Shown here piece after piece: positions 1 through 11,200 of a stretch of DNA of 64,000 nt (position 1 is the first letter of the stretch; each line of letters begins with the position of its first letter). Source of the stretch: Micrasema longulum (Eukaryota; Arthropoda; Insecta; Trichoptera; Brachycentridae); NCBI GenBank assembly GCA_022494885.1, contig JAGVSM010004271.1:62001-126000 (forward strand), in the 5' to 3' direction. The notes below the pieces were generated by a model, which saw nothing but the letters and a program-made list of their open reading frames with translations, had not been told where the DNA came from and did not search any database. Both the position numbers and the translations under genes were made by a program.

Positions 1-265
1 AGCGAAATACCCGATGATTGGGTGAATTCTGACTTGCATTCGTGTGCGTGCTTCTGGGTGTGTTAAACAGTGCATGAGATCTCGCTCTAGTATAATTATT
101 GGGAACATACAAACTGATCTCTTTCAGTTATGAGAAAGGCCAGACCGAATGAATAAGCTCGCTGTAAAGATTACTCGTTATAACCGGAGAAAGGCTTTTT
201 AAATCCAATCGCCATAGCATATTGTCAATATTGAAAATTATAATAAATGCTTACATTTATTTATT

Positions 266-462
266 TTATATTTTAAAGGAATAACCCGCAAAGCCTCTAT
301 TTTGAGGCTTGTCAGCAGGTGGGATAGAGGGGATATGGAAGGAGGTAATGAAAAATACACCACAACACCCAGACCAATAAGAAAAAAACCTTTCTTGGAT
401 TTTTTCTTGCAACAATCGAACCCGTATTTCTAACCAACCGCTCCACGGCGCCTGACTCAATA
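266..462 (-). mobile_element. tRNA-derived SINE (local family SINE D)
   Basis: Read on the minus strand, the segment begins with a tRNA-like head: an A-box-like stretch (GTGGAGCGGTTGGTTAGA) followed by a B box GGGTTCGATTGTTGC. A T-rich body follows, and the element ends in an AATAAATAAATG-like tail. The same body (TATTTTTCATAACTTCCC-like) recurs behind a tRNA-like head at 57.5-57.8 kb. It is a SINE rather than a tRNA gene because the acceptor stem is not closed. Confidence 0.6.
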
Positions 463-667
463 CCAGTTTCTAAATTTCAACAGATAAATAAACATTAGTA
501 TTTGTTCAAATGTTGACAATGTCTTTTTCCACACTTCAACATATTTTACGCCACATTCTATTTTACAAATAATTGCCACTTTTCGTAAATTGAAACCCTG
601 TTAGTAGGCATGTTTACAATTCAAGGGTAAGGCTTTAACCCCTGACATCACCCACTTGTAATGTTCA

Positions 668-1175
668 TTGTTTATTTATTTATTATTTCACGTTTTACAT
701 AAAACTTTTTTATAAAATATGAATACCTCACTGGGCACAACCTGTGTCGAGGCATTCATTTACATGATTATATTATACTTATAGTGTCTAAAAATATTAC
801 ATATTCACATTTAAATCCACATAGATATATACATATTTAAAAGGAAGAGAGAAAAAAAAATTTAAAAAAGAAAGAAAAAGAAAACAACATTATATTATTA
901 GTTCAGCTCACACATTTAACTACTGCTCAGACATTAGGTCAAGTAACAAGCTACTGTCAGCTCCCGGAGGCCCAACATCCTCACAAATGCCAAATATACG
1001 AGTAAATGACATATATTCAAAGAGACACTGTGTGGATACAAATACAAAACACGAAAAGCAAAAAGAATTATATTTTAACAATTTTACTGCTTTGGTGGGG
1101 TGACTATCTCGAGACAGTTCTCGAGACCCAAATCAAGTAGCCACTTTTTTACAAATAGTTTAAATTGGTATTCGG
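668..1175 (-). mobile_element. 5'-truncated non-LTR retrotransposon 3' end
   Basis: The element's 3' tail is the TTATTTATTTATT run at its low end. The sequence is nearly identical to 26,028-26,132 plus 26,936-27,330, where the adjoining minus-strand frame encodes a LINE ORF2 C-terminus ending LEMATPPKQ. Here only the last codons and the 3' UTR remain, and similarity stops near 1,170. Confidence 0.7.
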
Positions 1176-1769
1176 ATCCTCTGCCTCTGACCACCCAGGG
1201 AGTCCTTCTTCATTCAAAGCCGTTTTCTTATTGTAAATATCCGTGTTTTTACTTAAGTTTGTTGTGTAAGTTAAGTTTGTTGTTATGTTACTATAGTTTT
1301 AAGAAGTGTTTTGTATATTTGGATACGTTTATTTATGTAAATTGTTCGTGTACATACATATTTTTTTAATAAAATAGAAACAAGGCATTGAGGGGGGATC
1401 CCACAAGAGTGGGGACGACGTGTTGGCCTCTGTCCATACGTCCTCCTCCCCCCTCCTTAATCTGCATAGAGTTTGTATTCCTTAGGAATATTTATATAAC
1501 TTTCCTCCATAACAGCTGCGGGTGGATGGTGGGCTTAAGGATCTTCCTTCAATGCCTCATTGTAAATGACTATTTTAATTTATTTTTTTTATTTGATCTT
1601 ACAGGAATTTACTATGTGAAGTCTCACATTTGCCTGCAGCCACCCAACCAAGGACGAAATAATAAGAAAATTGAACCACTAACTTTGTAATATTAATGTG
1701 TTTTGTAAATACTTCTAAATAAAAATCCATGTAAATAATTTTGATACAAATAAAAATTAAACTTCATAT
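1176..1769. other. no gene recognised
   Basis: The two short plus-strand frames here (89 and 100 codons) resemble no family I know and lack convincing codon structure. A GC-richer patch with a GGGGGGATCCC stretch lies near 1,390. I see no confident function. Confidence 0.4.
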
Positions 1770-2480
1770 CATCATTCCCTTTCCGCACCTATTGGTGCAT
1801 GGGGCACTGCATCGGTACACCAATCGCAGAGTATCTTGAGCATTTTTGTTACATGTGTAGGATAAGTAATTGAGGGTTTGGTTGGAGTTCCTACCCCAGT
1901 TAGAGATTGACAGAGAAGACACGAGGTTGCTGTTTAATGCGTATTTATTACACGACGAAAAAGATACAGAACTTGGTTGTGTAGCGCGAGCGTAGCGGCG
2001 ATGATGGGTAGAAGTAACTGCACTTGAACTACACGCTGGAACTGAGTGAACTGCACTGATCTTGTTAGGCTGATTGAACGAGCTGACTGACGTTGGCTGC
2101 GTCCTCTGGTCTCTTTATAGACGACGCTCCTTTGTAATTCATTCCTTCATGGTAGGGACGATGTGAATGTACTGTAGAACGATGACCTCCGATTTCATGT
2201 GAAATACTCAGAGTTGCATTTTACAAATGTATTGGATTCGATTGAAAATGATGACATTACATCATCGGTCATTAGTCTACTTCAGGTGAACTAATTTAAC
2301 ACGTGTGTGTCATCGACTATGGACTATGGACCCTTCACATGAAGGTAAGATAATCAGGCTCACGCTTCAGGTACCAGTCCTTCTATATTATTATTACTAT
2401 GTAATATTTTTTGTGTAAAAACACCCTTTTATAAATATTTTATACTGACCTTTATAAAGAAATAATAAAAATAACACTTA
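1770..2480 (-). mobile_element. SINE A copy, interrupted by a solo LTR
   Basis: Flanks of the LTR at 1,770-1,855 and 2,338-2,470 join into one SINE A body matching 17,128-17,300 and 61,405-61,570. Shared landmarks are CACCTATTGGTGCAT, GGTACACCAATCGCAG, and an ACATGAAGGTAAGA join. The tRNA-like head is missing, so this copy is truncated at its 5' (high-coordinate) end. Confidence 0.75.
1856..2337 (-). mobile_element. solo LTR of an LTR retrotransposon
   Basis: The 482-bp insertion starts with TG (TGTAGGATAAG) and ends with CA (GACCCTTCA). It is flanked by CATG on both sides (1,852-1,855 and 2,338-2,341), and possibly ACATG if an A is shared. Read on the minus strand it contains a TATA-like box (CGTCTATAAAGAG, about 2,107-2,120) and about 170 bp later a poly(A) signal (GTAATAAATACG, about 1,943-1,955), the order expected for U3-R-U5. 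No internal retroviral-type domain is next to it, so it is a solo LTR. The family is unassigned. Confidence 0.75.
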
Positions 2481-2689
2481 GGTATACATAATATCTTTAA
2501 AATAATTTGTTAAAATATAAGAAAATCTTGTAACGAAAAAACTCCCTGAGAGATGAGAAAAATTTCAATGTCCAAAGTAATATTGTTCAACGTAGAGGTA
2601 GCGCTTTGATCGGCAGGTTGGTCCTGTACATTGTAATGTGGAACAGGCTATGTTGACGCTGTCTAAGGTAGTTATCCGGACTATAAATC

Positions 2690-3204
2690 TCAGATTGCGG
2701 TGCTCCTTACACGATCATGCTGTCTCTCCAGCAATAACATGTTGAGTCATCATTCCTGTTGTCGTATCATACTTTGTCCTCCCTCGCCTCAATACCTGGT
2801 CTTAGGAAATATGACCACATTTCTGATTATCGTAGGCAACTGAAATGGCTCAAAATTAGAAAGCGGAGAGACTATCACTCCCTCTCACTTCTGTTCAATG
2901 TACTTCATAGTCCTAACGCTCCTATATACCTGCGTAAAAAATTTCAACGCTTATCAGTTCATGGTTTACCTCTTCGTTCTCATTCTCAAGGCACTCTCTT
3001 AATACCCATACACAATTCCTCTTTCTTCTCTAACGTATGAGAGACACTATATGTAGTGTCCATGCGGCTCGACTGTGGAATCATCTCCCATCCACCATCA
3101 AAGATGTTACTACATTATCTCTGTTTAAATCACGTCTGAAGAAACATCTCCTTTCTCTTCCTTAATCTCTCCTCCTTTCATTTATACACATAAATAAAGG
3201 TTTC
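2690..3204 (+). pseudogene. non-LTR retrotransposon ORF2 C-terminal fragment
   Basis: The frame at 2,759-3,040 and its continuation in another frame to about 3,165 encode the C-terminal domain common to many insect LINEs. It reads GLRKYDHIS, then RQLKWLKIRKRRDYHSL, and after a frame break AARLWNHLPSTIK. A 3' UTR and an AAATAAATAAATAAAT tail follow at about 3,755-3,772. The reverse transcriptase core is absent. Confidence 0.75.
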
Positions 3205-3425
3205 AGCTCTTTAACTTCACAAACATCAACAGATGAAAGAATTGAAGGAATATAGATGTTAAAATATAGGCAGAATGGTGGATGTTACACAGTGTGTAAA
3301 GTGGCCACTTAAACCAGCCATTGACAGGTCATAAGCCCTGTAGATGCCTAGACTTCTATATTACCTTCTCTTAAATGTTCTTCATCTCTGTTGTAATATG
3401 TTAATGTTATTATCTTATATATACT
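3205..3425 (-). repeat. F1 interspersed repeat, partial copy
   Basis: It carries the F1 core GACAGGTCATAAGCCCTGTA preceded by ACACAGTGTGTAAAGTGGCC and followed by TTCATCTCTGTTGTAATATG. The same string, in one orientation or the other, occurs more than ten times in the window. It lies in the 3' UTR of the LINE fragment that starts at 2,690. Confidence 0.75.
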
Positions 3426-4164
3426 TACTGTAAACTAATTTTTATTATTTGTTTTTAACAATAATTTGTTAATACCATTTTTTTTATATACGTATAAGTA
3501 TATGTAAATATATATATTTATTTTTGTTTAAATTCTTTACAATTAGATTTTTAATTCAATTACTTTTCTAATATTCGTATTTTTTTTCTTCTTTTTTAGT
3601 ATCTAAAGTTTCACTTTTTATTTTGCATGGCAGTATGCTTTTTATTGCTTCTACATGCATACAAAAAGCGTTGTTTATCTCTTTTAAATATACTTACTAT
3701 GTTTGTACTTACCTGTATATTTTTGTAAATGCCCCTTGGGCGTATTGTAAAATTAAATAAATAAATAAATTCAGACCAAAACTAGAACCGAAGCCAAAAT
3801 TTGGTTACGGTAACAAAAATGTTGGTAATAAAAATAAGAAAAGTAAAACGATTTGTGTTTTAAACATATTTATGATATCAATATAAAAATACAAAATATA
3901 AACCATTTAAAAATTAATTACATGTGGCATGATTTGAGTGATCAATATATTGAGTACGTTGAAATTTTTTCAATAAACAACTGGATTTATCTTCATAAAA
4001 AGTTTAATATTGCTGACAGATATTTAAACATAAATAAAAAACTCTTTAGAAAGTAAATATTGCACGAAGTATATCCAGAAAGTGTATTCGCTTGTATTTT
4101 CATCCGGAGTTGCTCATATTTGAACAGTTTATTACTATGTTTACTAGAGTGGGCCGATAATATG
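3426..4164. other. LINE 3' UTR and AT-rich DNA, no gene
   Basis: The sequence is T-rich 3' UTR of the preceding LINE, ending GCCCCTTGGGCGTATTG and then (AATA)n. This resembles the end of the complete LINE at 51.7 kb (GCCCATTGGGCGTGT). The following 390 bp are AT-rich without recognisable content. Confidence 0.5.
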
Positions 4165-4560
4165 AATATTTTTCATTCTCAGCTGTTCTTTCGCTGTCCA
4201 TTCGTTCTTCGTGTCCAAACCGGCGCAGAGCTCCTTTCTTGATTTTGTCGATAATGCTTGTCTCAGCCTTACATAATGTACAGATCTCAACATTCGTGCA
4301 TCTATCATACATAGTTTTACCACACATTTGCCTGAGAATGCGAATGTTGATGGACGCAGAAAACGAGGAAGACCGAGAAAGACATGGCACGATCAAGTCC
4401 ATCAAATACTTAAAGATGGACATGTCAAAAGCCGGAATAATCAGCGCGCGTGCATGAGAAGATGTGTATGAATGTAGAGGAAGCGAGATCTGTATGCAAA
4501 GATAGAGTGCTGTGGCGTTCTATCCTCTCTGCCTACCCTCACGGGGAAACGGCGTGATGG
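4165..4560 (+). pseudogene. LINE ORF2 fragment with inverted 5' part
   Basis: From about 4,338 to 4,560 the plus strand encodes the C-terminus of a LINE found repeatedly here (NVDGRRKRGRPRKTWHD, then RACMRRCMNVEEARSVCK). From 4,165 to about 4,337 the minus strand encodes the part that should lie just upstream (RQMCGKTMYDRCTNVEI to MDSERTAE). The 5' part is therefore inverted and joined head-on to the 3' part. Confidence 0.75.
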
Positions 4561-5329
4561 TTTTGTATAATTATCATTATTAAAGGGAGTCAAAAAAGTT
4601 GCATTTTGGATTACATTGAACGTAAAAATTATTTAAAAATATTATATACTACTTTTGTCCCTCAAGTTCGTGTAGGTTTGAAGTTCATCACTGTCTGAAC
4701 ATTTTGTTAATTATCTTTAAAGATAAAATTATTATTTTGTTAGCTAAGATATAAATTAATCACATTACAAATTCGAACACGTTTTAGAACTACCGAAATG
4801 CAAAAAGTTTACACTCCACGGAACTGATTCCGTTGAGCGCCTGGCTAATATTGACGACAACAATAGCCCATTAAAACAATGCTACGGATTTATTACCAAA
4901 CAAAGTGCGACTCACGCCCTTGATGCTTATTTAATAAGATTTAATGTGCATTATAAAATTTAATTGGACTGATTTTTTTACTTAAATACGACACGACAGC
5001 CGGTTTAGTGCAAAAATCGACTTTTTCGAAAACTTTAAGCTCTGGTTGAGGGCCTAAAGAAGTATCGAATCTTTTTTGCATTCTGAGTAATCCAAAAGGC
5101 AACTATTTAGACCCCTTTCATTTCGAAATTCGGAGAAAAAATTATCAGCCCAGCCCAATGTAAATATATTACTGATATTTCCGGCTGTTAATTATATCTG
5201 TAAATTCATTTTTTTTGAAATTTTACATAAGTTAGTCAACGAGCACGCATATGCTACCAAAAATTTAAGGATGCTTACTTTTGGTACATAAAAAGTTTAT
5301 ATTTAAACGTTAACAATCAACAATATGCA
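4561..5329. other. no gene recognised
   Basis: AT-rich DNA of about 770 bp. No open frame with family resemblance and no repeat that I could match elsewhere in the window. Confidence 0.4.
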
Positions 5330-5470
5330 AGAAAAGCGATTTGATTATGAATGTTGATAGATCAAAAGTGAGGTTTTTGAAAGGGATGAAAATATAACTA
5401 AAGTGAGATCAGAGTGAATGGAGATTTTCTTCTGAATCAGGTTGAAGAATTTGTGTACGTGCTTCTAATA
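5330..5470 (+). pseudogene. LINE reverse transcriptase fragment
   Basis: It matches 25,215-25,350, where the frame is better preserved (CKKSDFLMNVDKSKVMVLE, then GDILNQVEEFVHLG). This copy has in-frame breaks and only the segment after the YADD box. Confidence 0.65.
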
Positions 5471-5519
5471 CCTTCAAATATTTACTAATTAAAAATTACA
5501 CAATCCTTTTTATAATTAA

Positions 5520-6335
5520 CAAATTACAACTGGGATGGAGAATACCTTAAATAAGGGAATAAGGAAGTCTAGGCATTTACAGTGCTTATGACCTGTCATT
5601 GGCTGGTTTAAGTGGCCACTTTACACACTGTGTGACGTTCACCATTTTGCCTATGTTTAAGCATCCATATTTCTTCAATTCTTCCATTTGTTGATTTTAG
5701 TGAAGTTAAAGAGCTGAAACCTTTATTATTGTGAAGAGATTCATCTGACTGAATTATTTCACATAATAGGCAGTCTTTTGTCTACGAACATTTGGACAAA
5801 CTCAAATATTGTAATAAAACCAACTGGTCCAAGAAGAAGTTTAAAAATTGAAAATTGTTTTCAGACGTTGCCTAGTATGTGAAATAATTCAGTCAGATGA
5901 ATCTCTTCACAACAATAAAGGTTTCGGCTCTTTAACATCACTAAAATCAACAAATTGAAGAAATATGGATGTTTAAACAAAGGCAAAATAGATATAGGAA
6001 ATCCAGCCAGTCTGCAAGTATTTGGACATACTCAAACATTGTTCAATTAACTACCTGGTAAAAGAAGAAGTATTAAAATTGGAAAATTGTTTTCAAGCTT
6101 AGTAGGTGATTTGGTTCAGCCGGATGAATCTCACCCGCGTGATAAAGGTTTCAGCTCTTTTACTTCACAAAAGTCAACAGATGGAAGAGTTGAAGAAATG
6201 TGGATGTTACACGGTGTGTAAAGTGGCCACTTAAACCAGCCAATGACAGGTCATAAGCCCTGTAAATGCTTAGACTTCCATATTCCCTTATTTAAGGTAT
6301 TCTCCATCCCTGTTGTAACTTTTTACAATGTTTAA
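5520..6335. mobile_element. F1 foldback element with long inverted repeats
   Basis: The left arm (5,527-5,650: GGGATGGAGAATACCTTAAA, then TAGGCATTTACAGTGC, then GTGGCCACTTTACACAC) is repeated in inverse order at 6,205-6,325 (GTGTGTAAAGTGGCCAC, then TTTAAGGTATTCTCCATCCC). Inner segments (AAAGAGCTGAAACCTTTAT, GATTCATCTGACTGAATTAT) are likewise repeated in inverse order around 5,715-5,760 and 5,880-5,935. No protein is encoded. It is a palindromic non-autonomous element about 0.8 kb long. Confidence 0.75.
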
Positions 6336-6674
6336 CCGAAAGGTTTTAAAACGCTTTCATGACACAAGTAGACATTTTTGTTTCGATTCTAAAAATTCGT
6401 TTAAGGTCTAAAAATTCTCAAGTGTCAAACGGAAGATACTTTCTGAATATACCTCGTATATTAAGGAACATTTCTGCATACTTAACTCAAATCGACAATT
6501 ACAAATAGGTAGAAATAAAGATGCTTAAACATAGGCGGGAATGTTGCAAGTGTATTAATTAATTTTACTAATTTCAATATTTACATTAAAATCTTTAATT
6601 ATAACTACATTCTAAATCAGTATTTTTCGACCTTTTGGATTGAGCACAGCTTTCTCACTGAAATTATTGTATTT

Positions 6675-7150
6675 TATTGTAGTGTAAGATCTAAAACCCT
6701 CGCATTTACTTTTGCCTGGCTCGTGATCGAGACCCACAGGTTGAAAAACACCATTCTAAATAACGAACTACGAAAGCGGTACCAGCAATGGTTTGCTTTC
6801 GACCTAATGAAACTTAACCGTAACCGAGGGTTATCACTAGAGCCTTTACAGGGCCCCGTAGACTCCATAAACGCCTTGCGAGAATGAATCTTTCTGAATC
6901 TTCTAGATGTAGGTTCTGCAGGGTGGATGATGATACACCGATACACATTCTATGTGAATGTGATGCTTTATATCACAAAAGAAGCCGCACATTCAAAAGA
7001 CAACTCACTAAACCCGACAATATGAGAGCACTCGCCCCTTACTTAACAACCAGATACTTTAAGTTTTGCAGGATGAGATTTAGCTATAGATTTGAAAGCA
7101 CTCGCCCTATAGTTGCTTGGCTCTTAAAAGACCTGAGTTAGGACGGCGAG
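6675..7150 (+). pseudogene. LINE ORF2 RNase H/zinc-knuckle-like fragment
   Basis: The plus frame 6,884-7,141 contains CRFCRVDDDTPIHILCEC, a C-X2-C-X8-H-X4-C arrangement like that at the end of R1/Loa-type LINE polyproteins. The frame just upstream (about 6,675-6,885) reads as the preceding RNase H-like region but is interrupted. It carries no catalytic reverse transcriptase. Confidence 0.6.
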
Positions 7151-7309
7151 AATTGATTTACGGCCTCCCAAACGATCTACACAGGTCGCAGTGACGTTAG
7201 GATCCAATTTAGCAGTTTGATGAAGTATATAAACATAGTTTTTATGTCTTTCTTTTGCAGATGCCTCCCCGATACAGTGCAAAAAAGACAATTGCACGTT
7301 GAACTTATT

Positions 7310-7490
7310 ATGCCTAGCTAAAATCAACAACACTTCTTTTGATTGCGCAACAAAAGAAGTGTTGGAAGGCCACAGAAAGACGGGTCGACGACATTGCCTC
7401 TATTGCCGGTAAAACGTGGATGGTGAAAGCGGGTGATACGACGGAATGCAGACGTTTGGAAGAGGCCGCCATCCAGCAGTGGAGAGAATA
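7310..7490 (+). pseudogene. LINE ORF2 C-terminal tail
   Basis: One plus frame reads RVDDIASIAGKTWMVKAGD and ends EEAAIQQWRE followed by TAA at about 7,488. This resembles the conserved RW-DD-I-AG-W ... LEEA-QW end of many insect LINE polyproteins. Only this tail remains. Confidence 0.6.
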
Positions 7491-7555
7491 AGGCAGAAGA
7501 AGAAAAATCAACAATATCGAGTCCCGTATTCCTGATTTCGACACCCCAAAACATA

Positions 7556-8072
7556 ACCAATTCTTATTTTTTTAAATAAAGAGTATCAAATGAGATTTTC
7601 TGTGTTGAAAAATTTTGTGTTTTTCAAAAAATGTATTATTTTAGCCTTAGAATTATAAATTGTATGATATTACATATCCAAAGAAGGCAGATAAAACAGG
7701 GAGCTTTTACGGGTTTTTGGATGACCCTAGCTCCCATAAGAAACAATTGCATATCTATGGTGTAGTCAATGGTATATCTATGGTGTGAAAAAAAACGCAT
7801 TGCTCTAGTTCTATAATTCAGGGAGAAAATATGGAAATACATTTGTATGAAGAAAAGTCAGACCGTGTTTCCGCTTAATGCCACAGATTTGTGGATTTAG
7901 TTTTTCATTATTTCTAACGTCAATCTTAGCAATGATGATATTCAAAAAAATACCCTTTTGATATCTGATATATTATAAACAAATATGATACCTCATTGTA
8001 ATGTTGATTATTTTAAATAAATAATAAGCTTCACTTTGACTGAACTGAAGGGAATGATGGCGACGTTTTGTT
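7556..8072. other. downstream flank / 3' UTR region of the CD36-family gene
   Basis: This is AT-rich sequence immediately 3' of the receptor stop codon. It should hold its 3' UTR and polyadenylation site, but I did not find an unambiguous minus-strand AATAAA close to the stop. No other gene is seen. Confidence 0.35.
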
Positions 8073-8279
8073 CTACGACTTAGTGGTGATGACTGGCAGA
8101 GGAGTCCTCCTGCTCCGCTTTCGTTCCACGATCTTCCCTCTTGCTGTGACGATGAGCAGATACCCGGAGATGATGAGGGTTATCGTACAACCCCATGTTA
8201 ACGTCATCCTAATGGCGTTAGCGCTGTATGTCCCATGGTACACGAGAGTCTTCAACTCTTGGGGCAGCTCGTTCACAGA
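8073..8279 (-). CDS. CD36-family gene, exon 11 (C-terminal membrane anchor)
   Basis: Starts after TTTTCAG in phase 0 with SVNELPQELKTLVYH and ends with TAG. It contains the C-terminal membrane segment WGCTITLIISGYLLIVTA followed by a basic cytosolic tail (KIVERKRSRRTP), the usual CD36 topology. Confidence 0.9.
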   Translation of the reverse strand, partial: SVNELPQELKTLVYHGTYSANAIRMTLTWGCTITLIISGYLLIVTARGKIVERKRSRRTPLPVITTKS

Positions 8280-11200
8280 CTGAAAACAAAAATAAATATT
8301 AGAAAATACAACAGTATTGGGCTATTAGGTAGGGGGCGAGCTCTTTAACCAGTGACTCTCTAAGCTCTTTAACCTCAGGTTTAACCAGTGATCCTCGAAG
8401 TGGAGGATTCTTTTATGATGTAAAGCATCACATTTAATGAACTTAAGAATATCCATCTTTTGCTTGTAGTACACATGTGATGTTACATCACCAGCATCAC
8501 TATCACAACAACAACAACAAATCATCTCGCCGTTTCTCCATAGGGGTAGGCAGAGAGGATAGAACGCCATATCAATCTATCTTTGCGTACAGACCTCGCT
8601 TCCTCTACATTCATACATCTTCTCATGCACGCACGCCGATTATTCCTACTTTTGACATGTCCATCTCCAAGTATTTGATGAACTTGATCGTGCCATGTCA
8701 TTCTCGGCCTTCCTCGTTTTCTGCATCCATCAACATTGGCATCGTAGATCATTTTAGCCGTTTTTTCGCTGTCCATTCACTGTACATGTCTAAACCAACG
8801 CAGCACCCCTTTCTTGATTCTGTCGATAATGCATATCTCAGCCTTACAAAGTTCATGGATCTCGACATTTGTGCACCTATCATACATCGTTTTACCACAC
8901 ATTCGCCTGAGGGATCCCATTTCGACAGCATTTAACCTACTTTCGTCATCATTTTTCCAATTCCATACATTGCTCCATACATTAGAGTTGGCACTAGAAC
9001 TCCATTGTGAACTGCTAGTTTATCCTCGTGCGATAAACATTTGTTTGCCAAAGTAGATTTCAGCGCACCGTTCACCCTGTTCCCGGCACTCACTCTCCTT
9101 TCCATCCCTAGTAAACATACTTCCCAGATACACAAATTCTTCTACCTGATTCAGAATATCTCCGTTCACGCTGATCTCACATTAAGTTATATTTTCATCC
9201 CTTTCAAAAACCATCACTTTCGATTTATCAACATTCATAAGCAAATCGCTTTTTTTTCTATTAATATATAATAAATTAATAAAGCATAGTGGTAAATGTT
9301 TGGCTTACCAAATCCATCCAAATAATCGGAAGAATAATGTCTTCAGGTAGTCTTTCTAGGCCGGCACCAGATATTCCTAGGGATTTCTTCACTTGAAAAT
9401 TTATCTGTATCCTAGAAGCAAAATGTATACACATGTATCAAATTGGATCAATAAATGATCTGTAGGATTCATGTTAATGTTGTCAGGAAATAATCCTGAA
9501 TAAATAGACCTTTAATTATATCTACTTCTTACCCAGTCTTTCTTTGACAAACAAGTACTAAAAATGTTTTAAACCTGAAATATCTATGACTGACCATAGA
9601 CAAGCGAACCAATCAGAGCGTGGTTTATTAACCAACCACAGCGTGGCATTCCGGGTAACCCCGTCCTCCAACGGGCCCAGAATAGAACAAAGAGATTACA
9701 TCAGATTCTTTCAACTCTTACACTTTATGATCTGCTATTCCATGTTCTAATTCTGAGAGAGAGATTGTAACATCTTTTTCCATACGTTACAATGTAATAA
9801 TTTATATTTTTGCTTTTATTTTATAATGTACACGCTTCCCCTTTCCATTATGTTGTATCCCAACTCGACACAGGGCTCTTGGCCTCATAAAGTTAATTAG
9901 ATACCTACACTATTTTTTTAATAATATGTTTCCGTTGAATAGTGACGCGTCAAGGATTTTGTATAGCGATGTAAGATAAAAGCTTGTCGGATTACCTGCT
10001 CATCCCAGCCAAGGGAAAGCCGAGTGTGGGATGCAAGTCTATGTTCATAGCGTGCTTGTCTGCTGTCGGGTTCAGGCCGTCCACGGCGTTGACTAGAATG
10101 GGATCCCCCAGGTAGAAATGGGGGAAAGAAGCCAAAGCAGGAGCTCCTGTGAATGATCAAAATTTATTAGGTGACTGTTAGAGAATACTAGCTGAATCCG
10201 GCAATGCTTTGCAATTGCTAGATTTGAGTATATTTCATTCAAAAGAAAATTTTCTGCCCTACAATATATTTTTGCTTATATTATACGTTACATGTGTCTT
10301 ATTTTATTACAAGCCTCCAAAATGGAATGTCAAGCAGACTAAAGTGAGCATGGTCGACAAGACCTTCTGTTCGCGTTCAATCAAGGTAATAAAGCTGCCA
10401 AAGCTGCTCGTGATATTTTGGCACGAAATTCGACATGTGAGGGTATTAGAAGCAAACTTAGAAATCTCCGTTGAAGGAGTTACGGAGATATTTGCGAAAA
10501 ACTTTGAAAAAAGAATTGTGAGATTTGTAATTATGCTTCACCAACTCAATGGAGAATGCTAAGTTTGCGCTGTCAAGTGGTATAATTGAAATCTGTTTTT
10601 GCAAGATTTAGAGACGGTTTTGAATTACGCTATTGTTTAGGTAGGTACGTTTTTATGTATAGTTTATTTTGACATCAATAACTAATTTTCCGCTTTTGGC
10701 GGAGATTTTTATGTGTGCTTTTAATACCCTCATATACTCGTATTAAATGAACACAATCTAAAGTTTGATATCAATGATCGTATTTAATTATTATTTATTA
10801 TAGGCAGGCAGCCTTTGCTGATGTGCCCATATCTTGTATTTCGCTTTTTGTCCAAGTTCTTCTTCCTTCAAAAAAGCATCCAAACGGTCTTTGAACTGGT
10901 TGACTGAAATGGAATGGACGACTAGACTTGGTAATTTATTCCAGCCTGAAACTACCCTGCTGGAAAGGAAGTTTTAGGCTCAGACTTACCGAATGCACAA
11001 GGACTAGAGTTGGACACTCCTTTGGGGGGACACACTCCGGAGTCCATGTGACAGTAGCACTGGTTGGCAGGATTAGTTTCCGGAGAGTCAAACACGTCGT
11101 CAGGGACGGAGTAACGATAAGCTTTGATTCCATGCAGCACCTACGATGAGTAAACAAACAAAAATCAAAATGGCATCGTCAGGTTCTATCTACATAACTT

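Noticed and set aside
8068..8283. plus-strand 71-codon frame
   Set aside because: Shadow of the last CD36 exon, which is clearly coding on the minus strand.
10209..10562. 117-codon plus frame as a gene
   Set aside because: Starts inside a probable Helitron terminus; the product resembles no family.
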